From assembly GCA_001899145.1 (NCBI GenBank), contig MKVF01000010.1:1-64000 (forward strand): 64,000 nt of DNA, written 5' to 3'. The position numbers were made by a program, and so were the translations under genes. Under the pieces are notes generated by a model that worked only from the letters and a program-made list of their open reading frames with translations, did not search any database and was not told where the DNA came from. Source of the DNA: Flavobacteriia bacterium 40-80. Lineage in GTDB: Bacteria; Bacteroidota; Bacteroidia; Flavobacteriales_D; Crocinitomicaceae. This document shows, in pieces, positions 46,506 to 56,710 of the stretch (position 1 is the first letter of the stretch; the number at the start of each line of letters is the position of its first letter).

Positions 46506-48937
46506 TATCTCAACTGTGCGTTTAACTGAGTACCCAGATCAGTCCTGATTTTGTCCATTACTTTGTCTATTTGCTCATCTTTCAGCGTATTTTCCGGATC
46601 CTGAAAATAGAATGCAACAGCATACGATTTTTTCCCGGCTCCCAATTTATCGCCTTCATAGACATCAAACAGACGGACAGATTTCAATATTTTTTTATCT
46701 GCCTTTTTAGCGATTTCCACGATCTGCTCAAAAGTCGTTTTCTCATCCAGCAGCAGAGAAAAATCACGGCGACTTTCAAATGTCTTCGCTAACGGCTTGT
46801 AGGTGTTTTTTACAAGATTCAGGGAGGAAATCAAAACATCCCAGTCTAAATCAGCAATAAAAACATCCTGCCTGATCCCGAAATCTTTTTTCATCGCTTT
46901 CGAAATCCATCCCAGCTCAACCGTCTTATTTTTCAGAACAGAAAGTTGAATTCCGTCTGCCAAAAGTGAATTTTCAAGAGCTGATTCCTTCCGGAATCCA
47001 ATCAGACCCAAACGCTCAAACAATGCTGTTACAATTCCTTTGATCGTATAAAAGCTTGCCAGCCGTTTATCGGAATTCCATGCTTCTTCATACAACGGTC
47101 CTGAAACCGAAATGATCAGACGATTGTTTTCCACATATTTTTCGTTCACCTTTGCATATACTTTCCCGAATTCAAACAGCTTGATGATTTGCTGCTGCCT
47201 GTTCTGGTTTCTTTCAATCGATTCCAATGTGCCGAACAATAACGACTGTCGCATGACATCCAGCTCTTTGCTCAACGGATTCAATAATTCAACATTCTCA
47301 GCTTTATTTAAGCCTTTACCATCGTATTTCTCCGTATAATCCGACGTTGTCAGTGAATTGTTCATCATTTCAACAAACCCCTGACCCACAAAAAATTCTG
47401 AAATTCCCGCCTGAATTTTAGCTCTGTCCGGCTTTTGGGACAATGTCAGATTGGAATTTAATTTTTCGGGAAGCGGAACATTGTTAAATCCGTAAATTCT
47501 CAGAATTTCCTCAATAACGTCTATTTCTCGTGTGACATCCACTCTGTATTTCGGAATGCTCAATGTCAATCCTGTCTCTGATTCCGAAATAATCGCAATG
47601 TCCAGATTCGTTAAAATCGTTTTTATGGTTTCTTTTGGTATTTCAACACCTATAATCTGGGCGCATTTTTTATACGTAAAGATCACCGTTTCGGCAGTCA
47701 GCTCTACGGGATATACTTCTTTCACATCCATTGAAATTTCACCACCCGCAACCTGCTGAATCAAAAACACTACTCTTTCCAAAGCTGTTTTTGTCAGTTC
47801 CGGATCTACACCTCGTTCGTACCGGAAGCTTGCATCCGTGCTCAAGGTATGCCGTTTAGCAGTCTTTCTGACCGAAACTGCATCGAAATAAGCGCTTTCT
47901 ATAAAAATGGACGTGGTTGCATCGCTCACACCGCTATTTAATCCGCCGAATACTCCCGCGATAGCCAGATAATCAGTGCCATTCGTAATCATTAGATCAT
48001 TTTCAGACAAAACTCTTTCTGTTCCGTCCAATGTCACAAATTTATCCCCTTCTTTTGCATTTTTCACTACGATACGCGGACCGATCTTATCAGCGTCAAA
48101 CGCATGCAAAGGTGTTCCCAGCTCCCGCATCACATAGTTCGTGCAGTCCACTACATTATTAATGGGTGACAAACCGATTGCTTTTAAGCGATTTTGCAGC
48201 CAGTTTGGTGACGGAGCTACTTTTATACCGGAAACAGTCACACCTACATAGCGTTTGCAGGCTTCCTTATTTTCAATCTGAATATCAATTACTTTCGATT
48301 GATTTACCGCTTTAACAGGGGATTTTTCCACGGGCTTCAATTCGATCCCCGCCGAATGATGCACATTCAGAAATGCTTTTAAATCTCTGGCCACACCGTA
48401 AATCCCCATTGCATCAGCACGGTTGGGTGTCAGGCCTATTTCAATCTGCGTATCATTTTCCAACTGGAAATATTCACTTGCTTTCATTCCAACCGGTGTA
48501 TTTTCAGGCAGTACAATGATACCGTCATGAGATTTCCCCAATCCTAATTCATCTTCCGCACAAAGCATTCCGTTTGATTCAACACCCCTGATTTTAGACG
48601 GTTTAATCTTAAAAACTTCGCCGCCATTCGGATAAAGTGTAGTCCCGACCGTCGCGAGAACTACTCTCTGGCCTTTAGCCACATTTGGAGCTCCGCAGAC
48701 AATCTGAAGAATTTCATTTCCTGTAGCTACTTTTGTTACTTTCAAACGATCGGCATCCGGATGTTTTTCACATTCAATCACTTCGGCAATGACCACTCCT
48801 TCCAGACCACCTTTAATGGATTCAATCACCTCAAAACCATCCACTTCCAAACCGGTATCTGTCAGAATTCTGCTCGTCTCTTCAACAGATAAATCTGCAC
48901 CTGTAATCTCTTTTAACCAATTGAATGAAATCTTCAT
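46505..48937 (-). CDS. pheT: phenylalanyl-tRNA synthetase beta chain
   Basis: Beta subunit of the (alpha beta)2 enzyme charging tRNA-Phe. The 810-residue chain shows the N-terminal tRNA-binding EMAP-like domain (about 40-150: VVIAEVIECEKHPDADRLKV, PNVAKGQ), B3/B4 editing domain (about 210-400), B5 domain, catalytic-like core and the C-terminal FDX-ACB domain (about 715-810: FESRRDFSLLLDE, SYAVAFYFQ). Length is normal. No pheS is in this window. It shares a base with bioD, a gene order not functionally obvious and probably a transcription convenience. Confidence 0.96.
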   Translation of the reverse strand: MKISFNWLKEITGADLSVEETSRILTDTGLEVDGFEVIESIKGGLEGVVIAEVIECEKHPDADRLKVTKVATGNEILQIVCGAPNVAKGQRVVLATVGTTLYPNGGEVFKIKPSKIRGVESNGMLCAEDELGLGKSHDGIIVLPENTPVGMKASEYFQLENDTQIEIGLTPNRADAMGIYGVARDLKAFLNVHHSAGIELKPVEKSPVKAVNQSKVIDIQIENKEACKRYVGVTVSGIKVAPSPNWLQNRLKAIGLSPINNVVDCTNYVMRELGTPLHAFDADKIGPRIVVKNAKEGDKFVTLDGTERVLSENDLMITNGTDYLAIAGVFGGLNSGVSDATTSIFIESAYFDAVSVRKTAKRHTLSTDASFRYERGVDPELTKTALERVVFLIQQVAGGEISMDVKEVYPVELTAETVIFTYKKCAQIIGVEIPKETIKTILTNLDIAIISESETGLTLSIPKYRVDVTREIDVIEEILRIYGFNNVPLPEKLNSNLTLSQKPDRAKIQAGISEFFVGQGFVEMMNNSLTTSDYTEKYDGKGLNKAENVELLNPLSKELDVMRQSLLFGTLESIERNQNRQQQIIKLFEFGKVYAKVNEKYVENNRLIISVSGPLYEEAWNSDKRLASFYTIKGIVTALFERLGLIGFRKESALENSLLADGIQLSVLKNKTVELGWISKAMKKDFGIRQDVFIADLDWDVLISSLNLVKNTYKPLAKTFESRRDFSLLLDEKTTFEQIVEIAKKADKKILKSVRLFDVYEGDKLGAGKKSYAVAFYFQDPENTLKDEQIDKVMDKIRTDLGTQLNAQLR

Positions 48938-49049
48938 GAACTAAAATTTATTGACGCGAAATTAATAAAAGAGCGTGAAAATGCTTGCGAAATATAGAAT
49001 AGTTCTTTTTTCTTAGCAAAAAAATAAGTACTAAGTCGAATACGTTTTA

Positions 49050-49057
49050 TATTTTTG
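49050..49057 (+). promoter_or_regulatory. possible -7 box
   Basis: TATTTTTG fits TAnnTTTG 7 bp before the ATG at 49065. That would give a nearly leaderless mRNA, so this is weak. Confidence 0.25.
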
Positions 49058-49064
49058 GGGCGAA

Positions 49065-49412
49065 ATGATTCTACAGATAGAAAACATATTTTCAAAGATC
49101 AGTCGGATTCTTTTTGCTGCTATCATCGGCTATTCAGTTTTATTCTCAATGGATTACGCGTCTGACGATCATGGAAATGTCTATCAAAAAAGTACCAAAT
49201 ACAAATATACTGTTGTTGATGAATTTGATGGATTAGCACACGAAGTCATTGACAATTTTGTCGATTTTTCCGATTTTATCGTTTTCAACATCGAAGATAT
49301 TCTGCTTGTATTTTTTATAAGCTTATCCTTTTTCATCATTACTAAATTCAATATAACGGATGATTTTTCAGAGATGAAAGTCACCAGATTTCTCCGGCCG
49401 CCCAGGCTTTAA
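49065..49412 (+). CDS. small two-helix membrane protein of unknown function
   Basis: A 115-residue protein with one hydrophobic segment near the N-terminus (ILFAAIIGYSVLFSM) and one near the C-terminus (DILLVFFISLSFFIITKF), separated by an acidic periplasmic or cytoplasmic loop (DEFDGLAHEVIDNFVDFSDF). I do not recognise a family. It lies 76 bp before RND operon 2 on the same strand; this may be chance. Opposite-strand frames here are shadows. Confidence 0.6.
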   Translation: MILQIENIFSKISRILFAAIIGYSVLFSMDYASDDHGNVYQKSTKYKYTVVDEFDGLAHEVIDNFVDFSDFIVFNIEDILLVFFISLSFFIITKFNITDDFSEMKVTRFLRPPRL

Positions 49413-49488
49413 TTTTCAGAACTTCAAACTAATAAACTACCCTGACTTTACGAAAAATTTAGTATATTTTATCGTTCAGAAAATTAAA

Positions 49489-50610
49489 ATGATGAGAAAG
49501 ATTGCCGTTTTAACGACGCTTTTTATTGGTATTATTTCATGTAAATCAAAGGAAACTATAGCAGAAGTCGAAGAGTTTCCCGTGGTAAAGCCCATTGAAT
49601 TAGACACAAATACGCACCAGGATTATGTAGCGGAAATACAAGCTGTAAAGAACATTGAGATCCGGGCAAAAGCACAAGGTTTTTTAGAGAAAGTAAATGT
49701 AGATGAAGGTTCTTTTGTGAAAGAAGGGCAGCTTCTTTTTTCTATTAACAGCGCCGAATATAAAGAAAAGCTTTCCAAAGCGTCCGCATTGAGAAAAATT
49801 TCCGAAACAGAGCAGCAATCGGCGGATCTGGAATTGCAGAACACAAAGAATTTGCTGGACAAGAATATTGTTTCCAAAATTGAATACGAATTTGCAAAAA
49901 ACAAATTAGCTGCTGCAAAAGCAAAAGTAGAAGAAGCAAGAGCAGAGGAATCCAATGCGAAATTACTCCTGTCCTATTGTGAGATCAGAGCTCCTTTTAG
50001 CGGTTACATCAATCGTTTACCTATTAAGATCGGATCCTTAATTGAAGAAGGCACACTTTTAACCACCTTATCACAAAATAACCAGGTCTATGCTTATTTT
50101 GATATTTCCGAACGGGAATATTATTCTTACCTGAAAAGTAAAAATAAAGATGCGCTTTCCCGGCAGGCCGTTTCTCTGATCCTTGCGGACGGAAAAGAGT
50201 ATTCTCTGAAAGGAAGAATTGAAACGATGGATGCGGAAATCGACGAACGCACCGGTAATTTAGCGCTTCGCGCCACATTTGACAACCCGGAAAAAATATT
50301 AAAGCACGGAGCAAGTGGTCGTGTAAGGCTTTCTAAATCGCTGGAAAATGCCATTATCATTCCTCAGAAATCCACGTTTGAAATCCAGGACAGGATCTAT
50401 GTGTATGTCGTAAATAAGAAAACGAAAAGAATATCAACACGGCCGATTAAGGTGGAATCCAGATTGTCCCATTTCTATGTTATTTCAGAAGGTGTGACAC
50501 CTGACGACTACATTATTTACGAAGGTGTTCAGCTTGCGAAAGAAGGGATGGAGATCAAAATGAAAGAAATGAAGATGCAACAGATCATTCGTAGCTTAAA
50601 ACAACTTTAA
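49489..50610 (+). CDS. RND membrane-fusion protein (adaptor), pump 2
   Basis: A 373-residue HlyD-type adaptor with lipoprotein signal ending IGIISCKSKE (lipobox Cys near 18). The order is as in the first operon: barrel-sandwich strand, long alpha hairpin (EVEEARAEESNAKLLLSY in the second helix), IRAPFSGYINRLPIKIGSLIEEG, the beta barrel, and a final GVQLAKEGMEI. It is a paralog of the adaptor at 41592, with an almost identical GSLxxEGxLLTTL strand. It starts its operon; the pump follows after 22 bp. No palindrome like that of the first operon is seen upstream. Confidence 0.93.
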   Translation: MMRKIAVLTTLFIGIISCKSKETIAEVEEFPVVKPIELDTNTHQDYVAEIQAVKNIEIRAKAQGFLEKVNVDEGSFVKEGQLLFSINSAEYKEKLSKASALRKISETEQQSADLELQNTKNLLDKNIVSKIEYEFAKNKLAAAKAKVEEARAEESNAKLLLSYCEIRAPFSGYINRLPIKIGSLIEEGTLLTTLSQNNQVYAYFDISEREYYSYLKSKNKDALSRQAVSLILADGKEYSLKGRIETMDAEIDERTGNLALRATFDNPEKILKHGASGRVRLSKSLENAIIIPQKSTFEIQDRIYVYVVNKKTKRISTRPIKVESRLSHFYVISEGVTPDDYIIYEGVQLAKEGMEIKMKEMKMQQIIRSLKQL

Positions 50611-50632
50611 TTCCTCAAGATACACAAACATT

Positions 50633-53600
50633 ATGGTACAAAAATTCATTGAACGGCCGGTTTTATCGCTCGTTATCTCCATATTTTTCGTTTTACTGGG
50701 AGTTTTATCCATCTTTACGCTTCCTATTACTCAATATCCGGACATCGCTCCACCTGCAGTTGTCGTTACGACAAAATATACAGGAGCATCTGCTGAAGTA
50801 TGTGCTAAAGCAGTAGTTACTCCTTTAGAAAGAGCTATCAATGGTGTTCCGGGAATGACCTACATGAATTCCGTTTCATCCAATGACGGAACAAGTATCA
50901 TCCAGATTTATTTTGAAGTAGGAATCGATCCTGATGTTGCCGCGGTGAATGTGCAGAACCGTGTGCAGACCGTCATTGACGAAATGCCGGAAGAAGTAAT
51001 TAAAAACGGTATCACAACAGAAAAGGAGATCAACTCCATGTTGATGTTCATTAACTTAAAATCAAGTGATAAAACAGTAGATGAGAAATTCGTTTACAAC
51101 TTCGCTGATATTAATGTTATTCATGAGGTGCGAAGAATAAACGGTGTCGGTTTCGCCCAGATCATGGGAAACCGCGATTATTCCATGCGGGTCTGGCTGA
51201 AGCCTAATCGTCTGGATGCGTATGAGCTGGCTGCTGACGACGTGATCGAAGCTTTGCGTCAGGCAAACGTTGAGGCTGCACCGGGAAAAATCGGTGAAGC
51301 ATCCGGAAAGCAAGCGCAGTCAATGCAATATGTTTTGAAATATACCGGAAAATATACGGAGGAACGTCAATATGAAAATATCGTCATCAAGCTGACAGAA
51401 ACAGGTGAAATGGTACGCTTAAAGGACGTTGCTGAAATAGAATTCGGTTCTGTCCAATATGATGTGCTTTCAAAAGAGAACGGGCAGCCGTCAGCCGCCA
51501 TCATGCTGAAACAGCGGCCGGGATCCAACGCAAGTGATGTGATCAAAAAAGTCAAGGAAAAAATGATTGAGCTAAAGGAAAAGCAGTTCCCGCCAAGCAT
51601 GGACTACACGATCAGCTACGACGTTTCCCGCTTTCTGGATGCTTCCATTCATGAAGTTTTAAAGACATTGGTTGAAGCGTTTATCTTAGTGGCGATAGTT
51701 GTATTTATCTTCCTGCAGGACTTACGCTCCACGATCATACCGATCATTGCTATTCCCGTATCACTGATCGGTACTTTTGCATTCATGCAGTTGTTTGGGT
51801 TCTCCATTAACTTACTGACTCTTTTTGCTTTAGTTTTAGCGATCGGGATTGTTGTAGATGATGCCATTGTCGTGGTGGAAGCCGTCCATACAAAGATGCA
51901 CGAAGACCACATGAGTCCGCTGGAAGCGACAAAGGCCTGTATGGGTGAAATTGCAAATGCCATTTTTGCGATTACACTTGTGATGGTGGCCGTATTTATT
52001 CCGGTTTCCTTCCTGAGTGGTCCTGTCGGCGTTTTCTACCGCCAGTTCTCTATCACCATGGCGATGGCCATTGTCATCTCTGGTATTAACGCGCTGACGC
52101 TAACCCCGGCACTTTGCGCAATCATTCTGAAGCCTGTCGATCATCATAAGAAATCCAGAATCCAGAAGTTCTTTGACGGGTTTAATAACGGTTTCGACAA
52201 GCTGACAGGAAAATATGGCAATCTGTTAAAGAAAATAGCTAACAGGAAAGCAATCACCATTATCGTACTGCTGATCTTTACAATTTCCACTGTAGGTATT
52301 TCCAAGCTTGTACCTTCAGGTTTCATTCCTTCTGAAGACCAGGGAACAATTTATGTGAATGTGACAGCTCCTGTAGGTTCAACCCTCGAGCGGACAGAAA
52401 TGGTAATGGACGAGATTGATGGAATTTCACTTAAAACAGACGGAATCGAATCGATTTCTTCGTTGTCGGGATATTCCATGATCACAGAAGGTATCGGAGC
52501 ATCTTTCGGTATGAGCACCATTAATCTTAAACCGTGGGAAGAAAGACAATATTCATCGGATGAGCTGATCAAAATATTGGAAGAAAAGACACGCCACATC
52601 AAAGATGCGGAAATTCAGTTCATGCCGCCACCAGCTGTTCCCGGATTTGGTAACGCTTCAGGATTTGAATTCCGTGTGCTGGATAAGACCGGTTCAGGAG
52701 ATTTACAAAATACAGCGGATGTAACGGATGCTTATCTGGAAAAACTAAGAACACGCCCTGAGATCGGTCAGGTATTCTCCAGTTTTGACCCTTCTTTCCC
52801 TCAGTATCTGCTGCACATTGACCAGGAAGTTGCCGCCAAACGAAAAGTAAGCGTTCAAAAAGCATTGAAAAATCTTCAGTCGCTGATCGGAAGCTATTAT
52901 GCGACCAACTTTATCCGTTACGGGCAAATGTACCGTGTAATGGTTCAGGCAGATCCGAAATACCGCTCCCAGCCGGACGATATCCTCAAGCTTCGTATCA
53001 AAAATGAAGATGGAGAAATGGTTCCCTATAACGCATTTACAAAAATTGAAAAAATATACGGTCCTGAACAATTAACAAGATATAATATGTTCGTTGCTGC
53101 CATGATTAACGGCGAACCGGCTAAAGGCTACTCTACCGGAGATGCAATCAAGGCCATTCAGGAAGTTGCAAAAGAAAATCTGCCGAGAGGATTTGATTAC
53201 GAGTGGTCAGGAATGACACGGGAAGAGATCTTATCAGGAAACCAGGTTTACTTCGTTTTCACAATCTGTATCATCTTCGTTTATCTGATCCTGAGCGCGC
53301 AATACGAAAGCTTCTTATTACCGTTCCCTGTATTGTTATTCCTGCCGATAGGTATGCTGGGAACCTTTACGTTCCTTTGGATGTTCGGACTGGAAAACAA
53401 TATCTATGCGCAGGTAGCAATGGTCATGCTGATCGGCTTACTGGGTAAGAATGCCATTCTGATCATTGAATTTGCGATTTTAAAACGTTCCGAAGGAAGA
53501 ACAATTGTTCAGGCGGCAATTGACGGCGCTATCGCACGTTTACGGCCTATCCTGATGACTTCTTTCGCTTTCACAGCGGGGCTGATTCCGTTAATGATGT

Positions 53601-53755
53601 CACATGGCGCTGGTGCGATCGGAAACAAAACGATCGGTTCTGCAGCTGCAGGAGGGATGCTTTTCGGAACGGTCTTCGGGATAATTATCATTCCCGGCCT
53701 GTATGTAATATTTGCTTCACTAGAAAAAAAACAAAAAAATGAAATTAAAGCATAG
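50633..53755 (+). CDS. RND (HAE1) multidrug efflux pump, pump 2
   Basis: A 1,040-residue AcrB-type inner-membrane pump with two sixfold membrane halves. Motifs: TLPITQYPDIAPPAVV, proton-relay segment GIVVDDAIVVVEAVH in TM4, GFIPSEDQGTIYV and terminal GGMLFGTVFGIIIIPGLYV. It has no long charged tail, unlike pump 1. Its stop overlaps the start of the channel gene by 17 bp, so assembly is translationally coupled. Similarity to pump 1 is high throughout, pointing to an old duplication rather than a recent one. Confidence 0.95.
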   Translation: MVQKFIERPVLSLVISIFFVLLGVLSIFTLPITQYPDIAPPAVVVTTKYTGASAEVCAKAVVTPLERAINGVPGMTYMNSVSSNDGTSIIQIYFEVGIDPDVAAVNVQNRVQTVIDEMPEEVIKNGITTEKEINSMLMFINLKSSDKTVDEKFVYNFADINVIHEVRRINGVGFAQIMGNRDYSMRVWLKPNRLDAYELAADDVIEALRQANVEAAPGKIGEASGKQAQSMQYVLKYTGKYTEERQYENIVIKLTETGEMVRLKDVAEIEFGSVQYDVLSKENGQPSAAIMLKQRPGSNASDVIKKVKEKMIELKEKQFPPSMDYTISYDVSRFLDASIHEVLKTLVEAFILVAIVVFIFLQDLRSTIIPIIAIPVSLIGTFAFMQLFGFSINLLTLFALVLAIGIVVDDAIVVVEAVHTKMHEDHMSPLEATKACMGEIANAIFAITLVMVAVFIPVSFLSGPVGVFYRQFSITMAMAIVISGINALTLTPALCAIILKPVDHHKKSRIQKFFDGFNNGFDKLTGKYGNLLKKIANRKAITIIVLLIFTISTVGISKLVPSGFIPSEDQGTIYVNVTAPVGSTLERTEMVMDEIDGISLKTDGIESISSLSGYSMITEGIGASFGMSTINLKPWEERQYSSDELIKILEEKTRHIKDAEIQFMPPPAVPGFGNASGFEFRVLDKTGSGDLQNTADVTDAYLEKLRTRPEIGQVFSSFDPSFPQYLLHIDQEVAAKRKVSVQKALKNLQSLIGSYYATNFIRYGQMYRVMVQADPKYRSQPDDILKLRIKNEDGEMVPYNAFTKIEKIYGPEQLTRYNMFVAAMINGEPAKGYSTGDAIKAIQEVAKENLPRGFDYEWSGMTREEILSGNQVYFVFTICIIFVYLILSAQYESFLLPFPVLLFLPIGMLGTFTFLWMFGLENNIYAQVAMVMLIGLLGKNAILIIEFAILKRSEGRTIVQAAIDGAIARLRPILMTSFAFTAGLIPLMMSHGAGAIGNKTIGSAAAGGMLFGTVFGIIIIPGLYVIFASLEKKQKNEIKA

Positions 53756-55196
53756 TCTCTTCCTGGTTTCACTCCTCCTAATCTCAGGTGCCTGCAAGAT
53801 CAAGCAACAGGCATTGGATACCGGTATAAAAGTTCCTGCTTCCTATACAAATGTCTCAGATTCTATTTTAATAGATTCATTAAAATACGATGAAAAAAAT
53901 GCGCCGGAAACCTGGATTACTTTCTTCACGGATGACAAATTAAAAAATCTGATTTCCATTGCTTTCCAGAATAATTTTGATGCAAAAACAGCTTATCAGA
54001 ATATCCAGCTGGCAAAAGGACAGATGGCGTTAACCAATGGTGTCCGTTTGCCTGATCTGGGAATCGGAGTTGGAGCCGGAATGAAGAAATACGGGGAATA
54101 TACTGAATCGGGTGTTGGTAACTACGATGTTCAGTTCTCCACAAATATTACTCCGGAGCAGGTTGTTCCGCTGAACCTCCCCGATTTTGATATTTACCTG
54201 ACAACCAACTGGGAAATTGATATCTGGGGGAAATTAAATAACAAGCGAAAGGCAAATTTCTTTCACTTTTTAGCGACCGAAGAAGCCCGGAAAGTCATTT
54301 TTACAACTATTATTTCAGAAGTTGCCAGAGGTTATTTTAACTTGATGCTTTTAGATCACCAGGTGGATATTTACACCCAGAATCTGGAGCTGCAGGAAAA
54401 AGCTCTGGAAACAGTACAGTTTCAAAAAGAAGGGGGAAAAGTAACGGAATTAGCTGTTGAGCTGATCAACGCGCAGTATCTGAACGCAAAAAGTTACCTG
54501 CTTGAATTGAGGCAGCTGATTATCGAAGAAGAAGCCCGTCTGAATATCCTGCTGGGAAGATACCCACAGGCAATTGAACGAAATAAATTAACGGCAAATG
54601 ATGAAATAACCAAAACCGTTAATTTCAGCATTCCGTCTCACATGCTTCAAAACAGGCCGGATATTCGTTCCGCGGAACAACGCCTCAGGGCAGAAAATGC
54701 CAATGTTAAGGCAGCTAAAGCGGCATTTTATCCGCAATTGACCATTAATGCCAGAATCGGTTTAAATGCGTTCCGGGCGGATTACTGGTTCAATCCTTCA
54801 TCACTGGCATACAATGTCGTCGGAGGGCTTTTTGCTCCTTTATTGAATCGCCGGGCTTTACGCTCCGAACTGATCAACAGCAAAGCGAATCAATCGCTGG
54901 CTTACATTAATTATGAAAAAACAATTGTTACGGCTTTCGGAGAAGTTTTTGAGCTTGCGAGCAAAATGGAATTAATAGAACAGCAAGTGCAGATAAAAAA
55001 AGAACAGGTTGAAATCCTGAGAAATTCCATAGAGACTTCACAGGCTTTATTTACTTCCGGGCGTGCCGGTTACCTGGAAATTATTACCGCACAGGAGAAT
55101 TACTTAAGAGCTCAAAAAGAATTGCAGGAAACACAACGTTTGAAAAGCGTTATTGCAATTCAATTATTTAAAGCAATCGGAGGAGGAACAAGATAA
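53739..55196 (+). CDS. RND efflux outer-membrane lipoprotein (OprM/TolC-like), pump 2
   Basis: A 485-residue channel of the NodT/OprM family with lipobox ISGAC (Cys near 19). Family motifs are present: LINIAFQNNFDAKTAYQNIQ-type first helix, LLGRYP, and LQNRPDIRSAEQRLRAENANVKAAKAAFYP (shown in part) with the signature NRPDIRxAEQ. A strong bidirectional terminator follows the stop at once. It completes the second adaptor-pump-channel operon. Confidence 0.93.
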   Translation: MKLKHSLFLVSLLLISGACKIKQQALDTGIKVPASYTNVSDSILIDSLKYDEKNAPETWITFFTDDKLKNLISIAFQNNFDAKTAYQNIQLAKGQMALTNGVRLPDLGIGVGAGMKKYGEYTESGVGNYDVQFSTNITPEQVVPLNLPDFDIYLTTNWEIDIWGKLNNKRKANFFHFLATEEARKVIFTTIISEVARGYFNLMLLDHQVDIYTQNLELQEKALETVQFQKEGGKVTELAVELINAQYLNAKSYLLELRQLIIEEEARLNILLGRYPQAIERNKLTANDEITKTVNFSIPSHMLQNRPDIRSAEQRLRAENANVKAAKAAFYPQLTINARIGLNAFRADYWFNPSSLAYNVVGGLFAPLLNRRALRSELINSKANQSLAYINYEKTIVTAFGEVFELASKMELIEQQVQIKKEQVEILRNSIETSQALFTSGRAGYLEIITAQENYLRAQKELQETQRLKSVIAIQLFKAIGGGTR

Positions 55197-55200
55197 AGAT

Positions 55201-55236
55201 AAAACTAAAGCTGTCAGTGACAGCTTTAGTTTTTTA
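55201..55236. terminator. bidirectional terminator between convergent genes
   Basis: A 14-bp perfect stem AAAACTAAAGCTGT / ACAGCTTTAGTTTT with a 5-base loop. T runs follow on the plus strand and, because of the A-rich 5' arm, also on the minus strand. The stop codon of the minus-strand gene (55226-55228) lies inside the right arm, so the hairpin serves both genes. Confidence 0.85.
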
Positions 55237-56710
55237 TGAACTTAATAATTTTACTTCCTGACGCTGATGTCGCTTTGAGCAGGTAAACACCACTTTCCAA
55301 ATGTGAAACATCAACGCTTTTTTCTGCTGTTCTGATTTTTTGTTTACCATCTAACGTATAAATTTCAACTGCATTAATTAATTCCGACTGGATATTCAGT
55401 TGATTGGAAACGGGATTCGGATAAATCGTCAAATTCAGTAAATCATTTTCCGTCACTTTCAATAATGATTCTTCTGCCGGTACAGCACTTGAAGATACTG
55501 TTTCGTTGTCAGGTCCTATTTTCAATAAAAAAACATTCTGTGCCTCATTCGCATAACGTTCTTTATACCCGACAGCAATGACTCCTCCATCCAGTGTCTG
55601 AATGAACTGGTTGGTTATATCGTCTCCTTCCTTGGAAACATTCACAATGGTCGTGTTCCAGTAAAGGTCATATTCATGATGAAACAAGCTGATCTGCTCA
55701 TCCCACTTGCCATCACTATAAGTCGGGAATGTACTTTTAGTTGCTCTTTCTATCAGAAAAGCCAGCGCAGGATTATTTTTTTTCGGAAGTACATACTGCA
55801 AAGCAGTGTTATAAGCAGGATTCTGTAAACCCAAGCTGGAGAACACCATTTCCTGGACGGAGATCATGTATTTCCATATCTTATAATCAGAAATGATGTC
55901 TTCATCTATCTTCTTTTCGGCATTCCCTACAGTAAAATATTGATTCGACACAGGAGAATAGCTCACATCATAAAAGCAATAATCTTGTTCTGCACTATCA
56001 CCGTAAGTGATCGAATCCAGCAATGTACCATTATATAGATACAATTTCAAAAGACCGTCAAAATATCCCCGTTGCGGATTGTATTCGTTTCCCGTAACTG
56101 CAAAAACCGTATCATTGATCACACGCATATTGTTTAAGCGTGCTTCCAGATGCATCGGGTGCTCCGATTGCCACACAATTTCTCCTGCCCGGTTTATCTT
56201 TATTAATTGTCTCTTTTTGTTAAATCCATTATTTTCCAATTGATAGCCATACATCACAAATGAGCTGTCTTTAGGGAGAAAAATAACATCCTGAAGCCAG
56301 TCATATTCTGTTGATCCAAATGTTTTTTCTTCAATTGTAGCACCAAGTGTATCTAATTTCAGAAAATAATAATCAAATGAATTTCCATACGAATTAGTTC
56401 TTCCAAACAAATAGATCGTATCGTCAAAATAAAAAATCCGTCTTCCTGTCTCACTTTCCGGCCCGCCTTTATCAACTGTCCATACCTGATCCCCTGTTTT
56501 TGATACTTTCATCACAAAAGCCTGTGCTGACATAGTATTAAACCCTCCGGAACTTCCCGTTACCAGATAACTGCTGTCCGGAAGCTGACAGATACCTTCT
56601 CCGATATCAAAATTCCCACTGGAATAAACAGTATAAAATGCTTTCTGGGCAATATTCAGAAAAGGGATCAGGAGAAAAGCTCCTATCCCGAGGACTTTTA
56701 AAATCTGCAT
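55226..56710 (-). CDS. T9SS-sorted secreted protein
   Basis: A 494-residue protein with signal peptide (cleavage near NIAQ) and a type A T9SS C-terminal sorting domain: LTIYPNPVSNQLNIQS, VEIYTLDGKQ, VDVSHLESGVYLLKATS and the basic end SGSKIIKFIKN. It should cross the outer membrane through the type IX machine whose porU and porV lie 6-8 kb away, and be anchored or released by PorU. The middle is a beta-propeller-like repeat (GSSGGFNTMSAQAFVMKVSKT, DxIYLFGRTNSYG and similar). Last gene of the operon 59519-55226, overlapping the beta-barrel gene by 13 bp. Confidence 0.9.
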   Translation of the reverse strand: MQILKVLGIGAFLLIPFLNIAQKAFYTVYSSGNFDIGEGICQLPDSSYLVTGSSGGFNTMSAQAFVMKVSKTGDQVWTVDKGGPESETGRRIFYFDDTIYLFGRTNSYGNSFDYYFLKLDTLGATIEEKTFGSTEYDWLQDVIFLPKDSSFVMYGYQLENNGFNKKRQLIKINRAGEIVWQSEHPMHLEARLNNMRVINDTVFAVTGNEYNPQRGYFDGLLKLYLYNGTLLDSITYGDSAEQDYCFYDVSYSPVSNQYFTVGNAEKKIDEDIISDYKIWKYMISVQEMVFSSLGLQNPAYNTALQYVLPKKNNPALAFLIERATKSTFPTYSDGKWDEQISLFHHEYDLYWNTTIVNVSKEGDDITNQFIQTLDGGVIAVGYKERYANEAQNVFLLKIGPDNETVSSSAVPAEESLLKVTENDLLNLTIYPNPVSNQLNIQSELINAVEIYTLDGKQKIRTAEKSVDVSHLESGVYLLKATSASGSKIIKFIKN

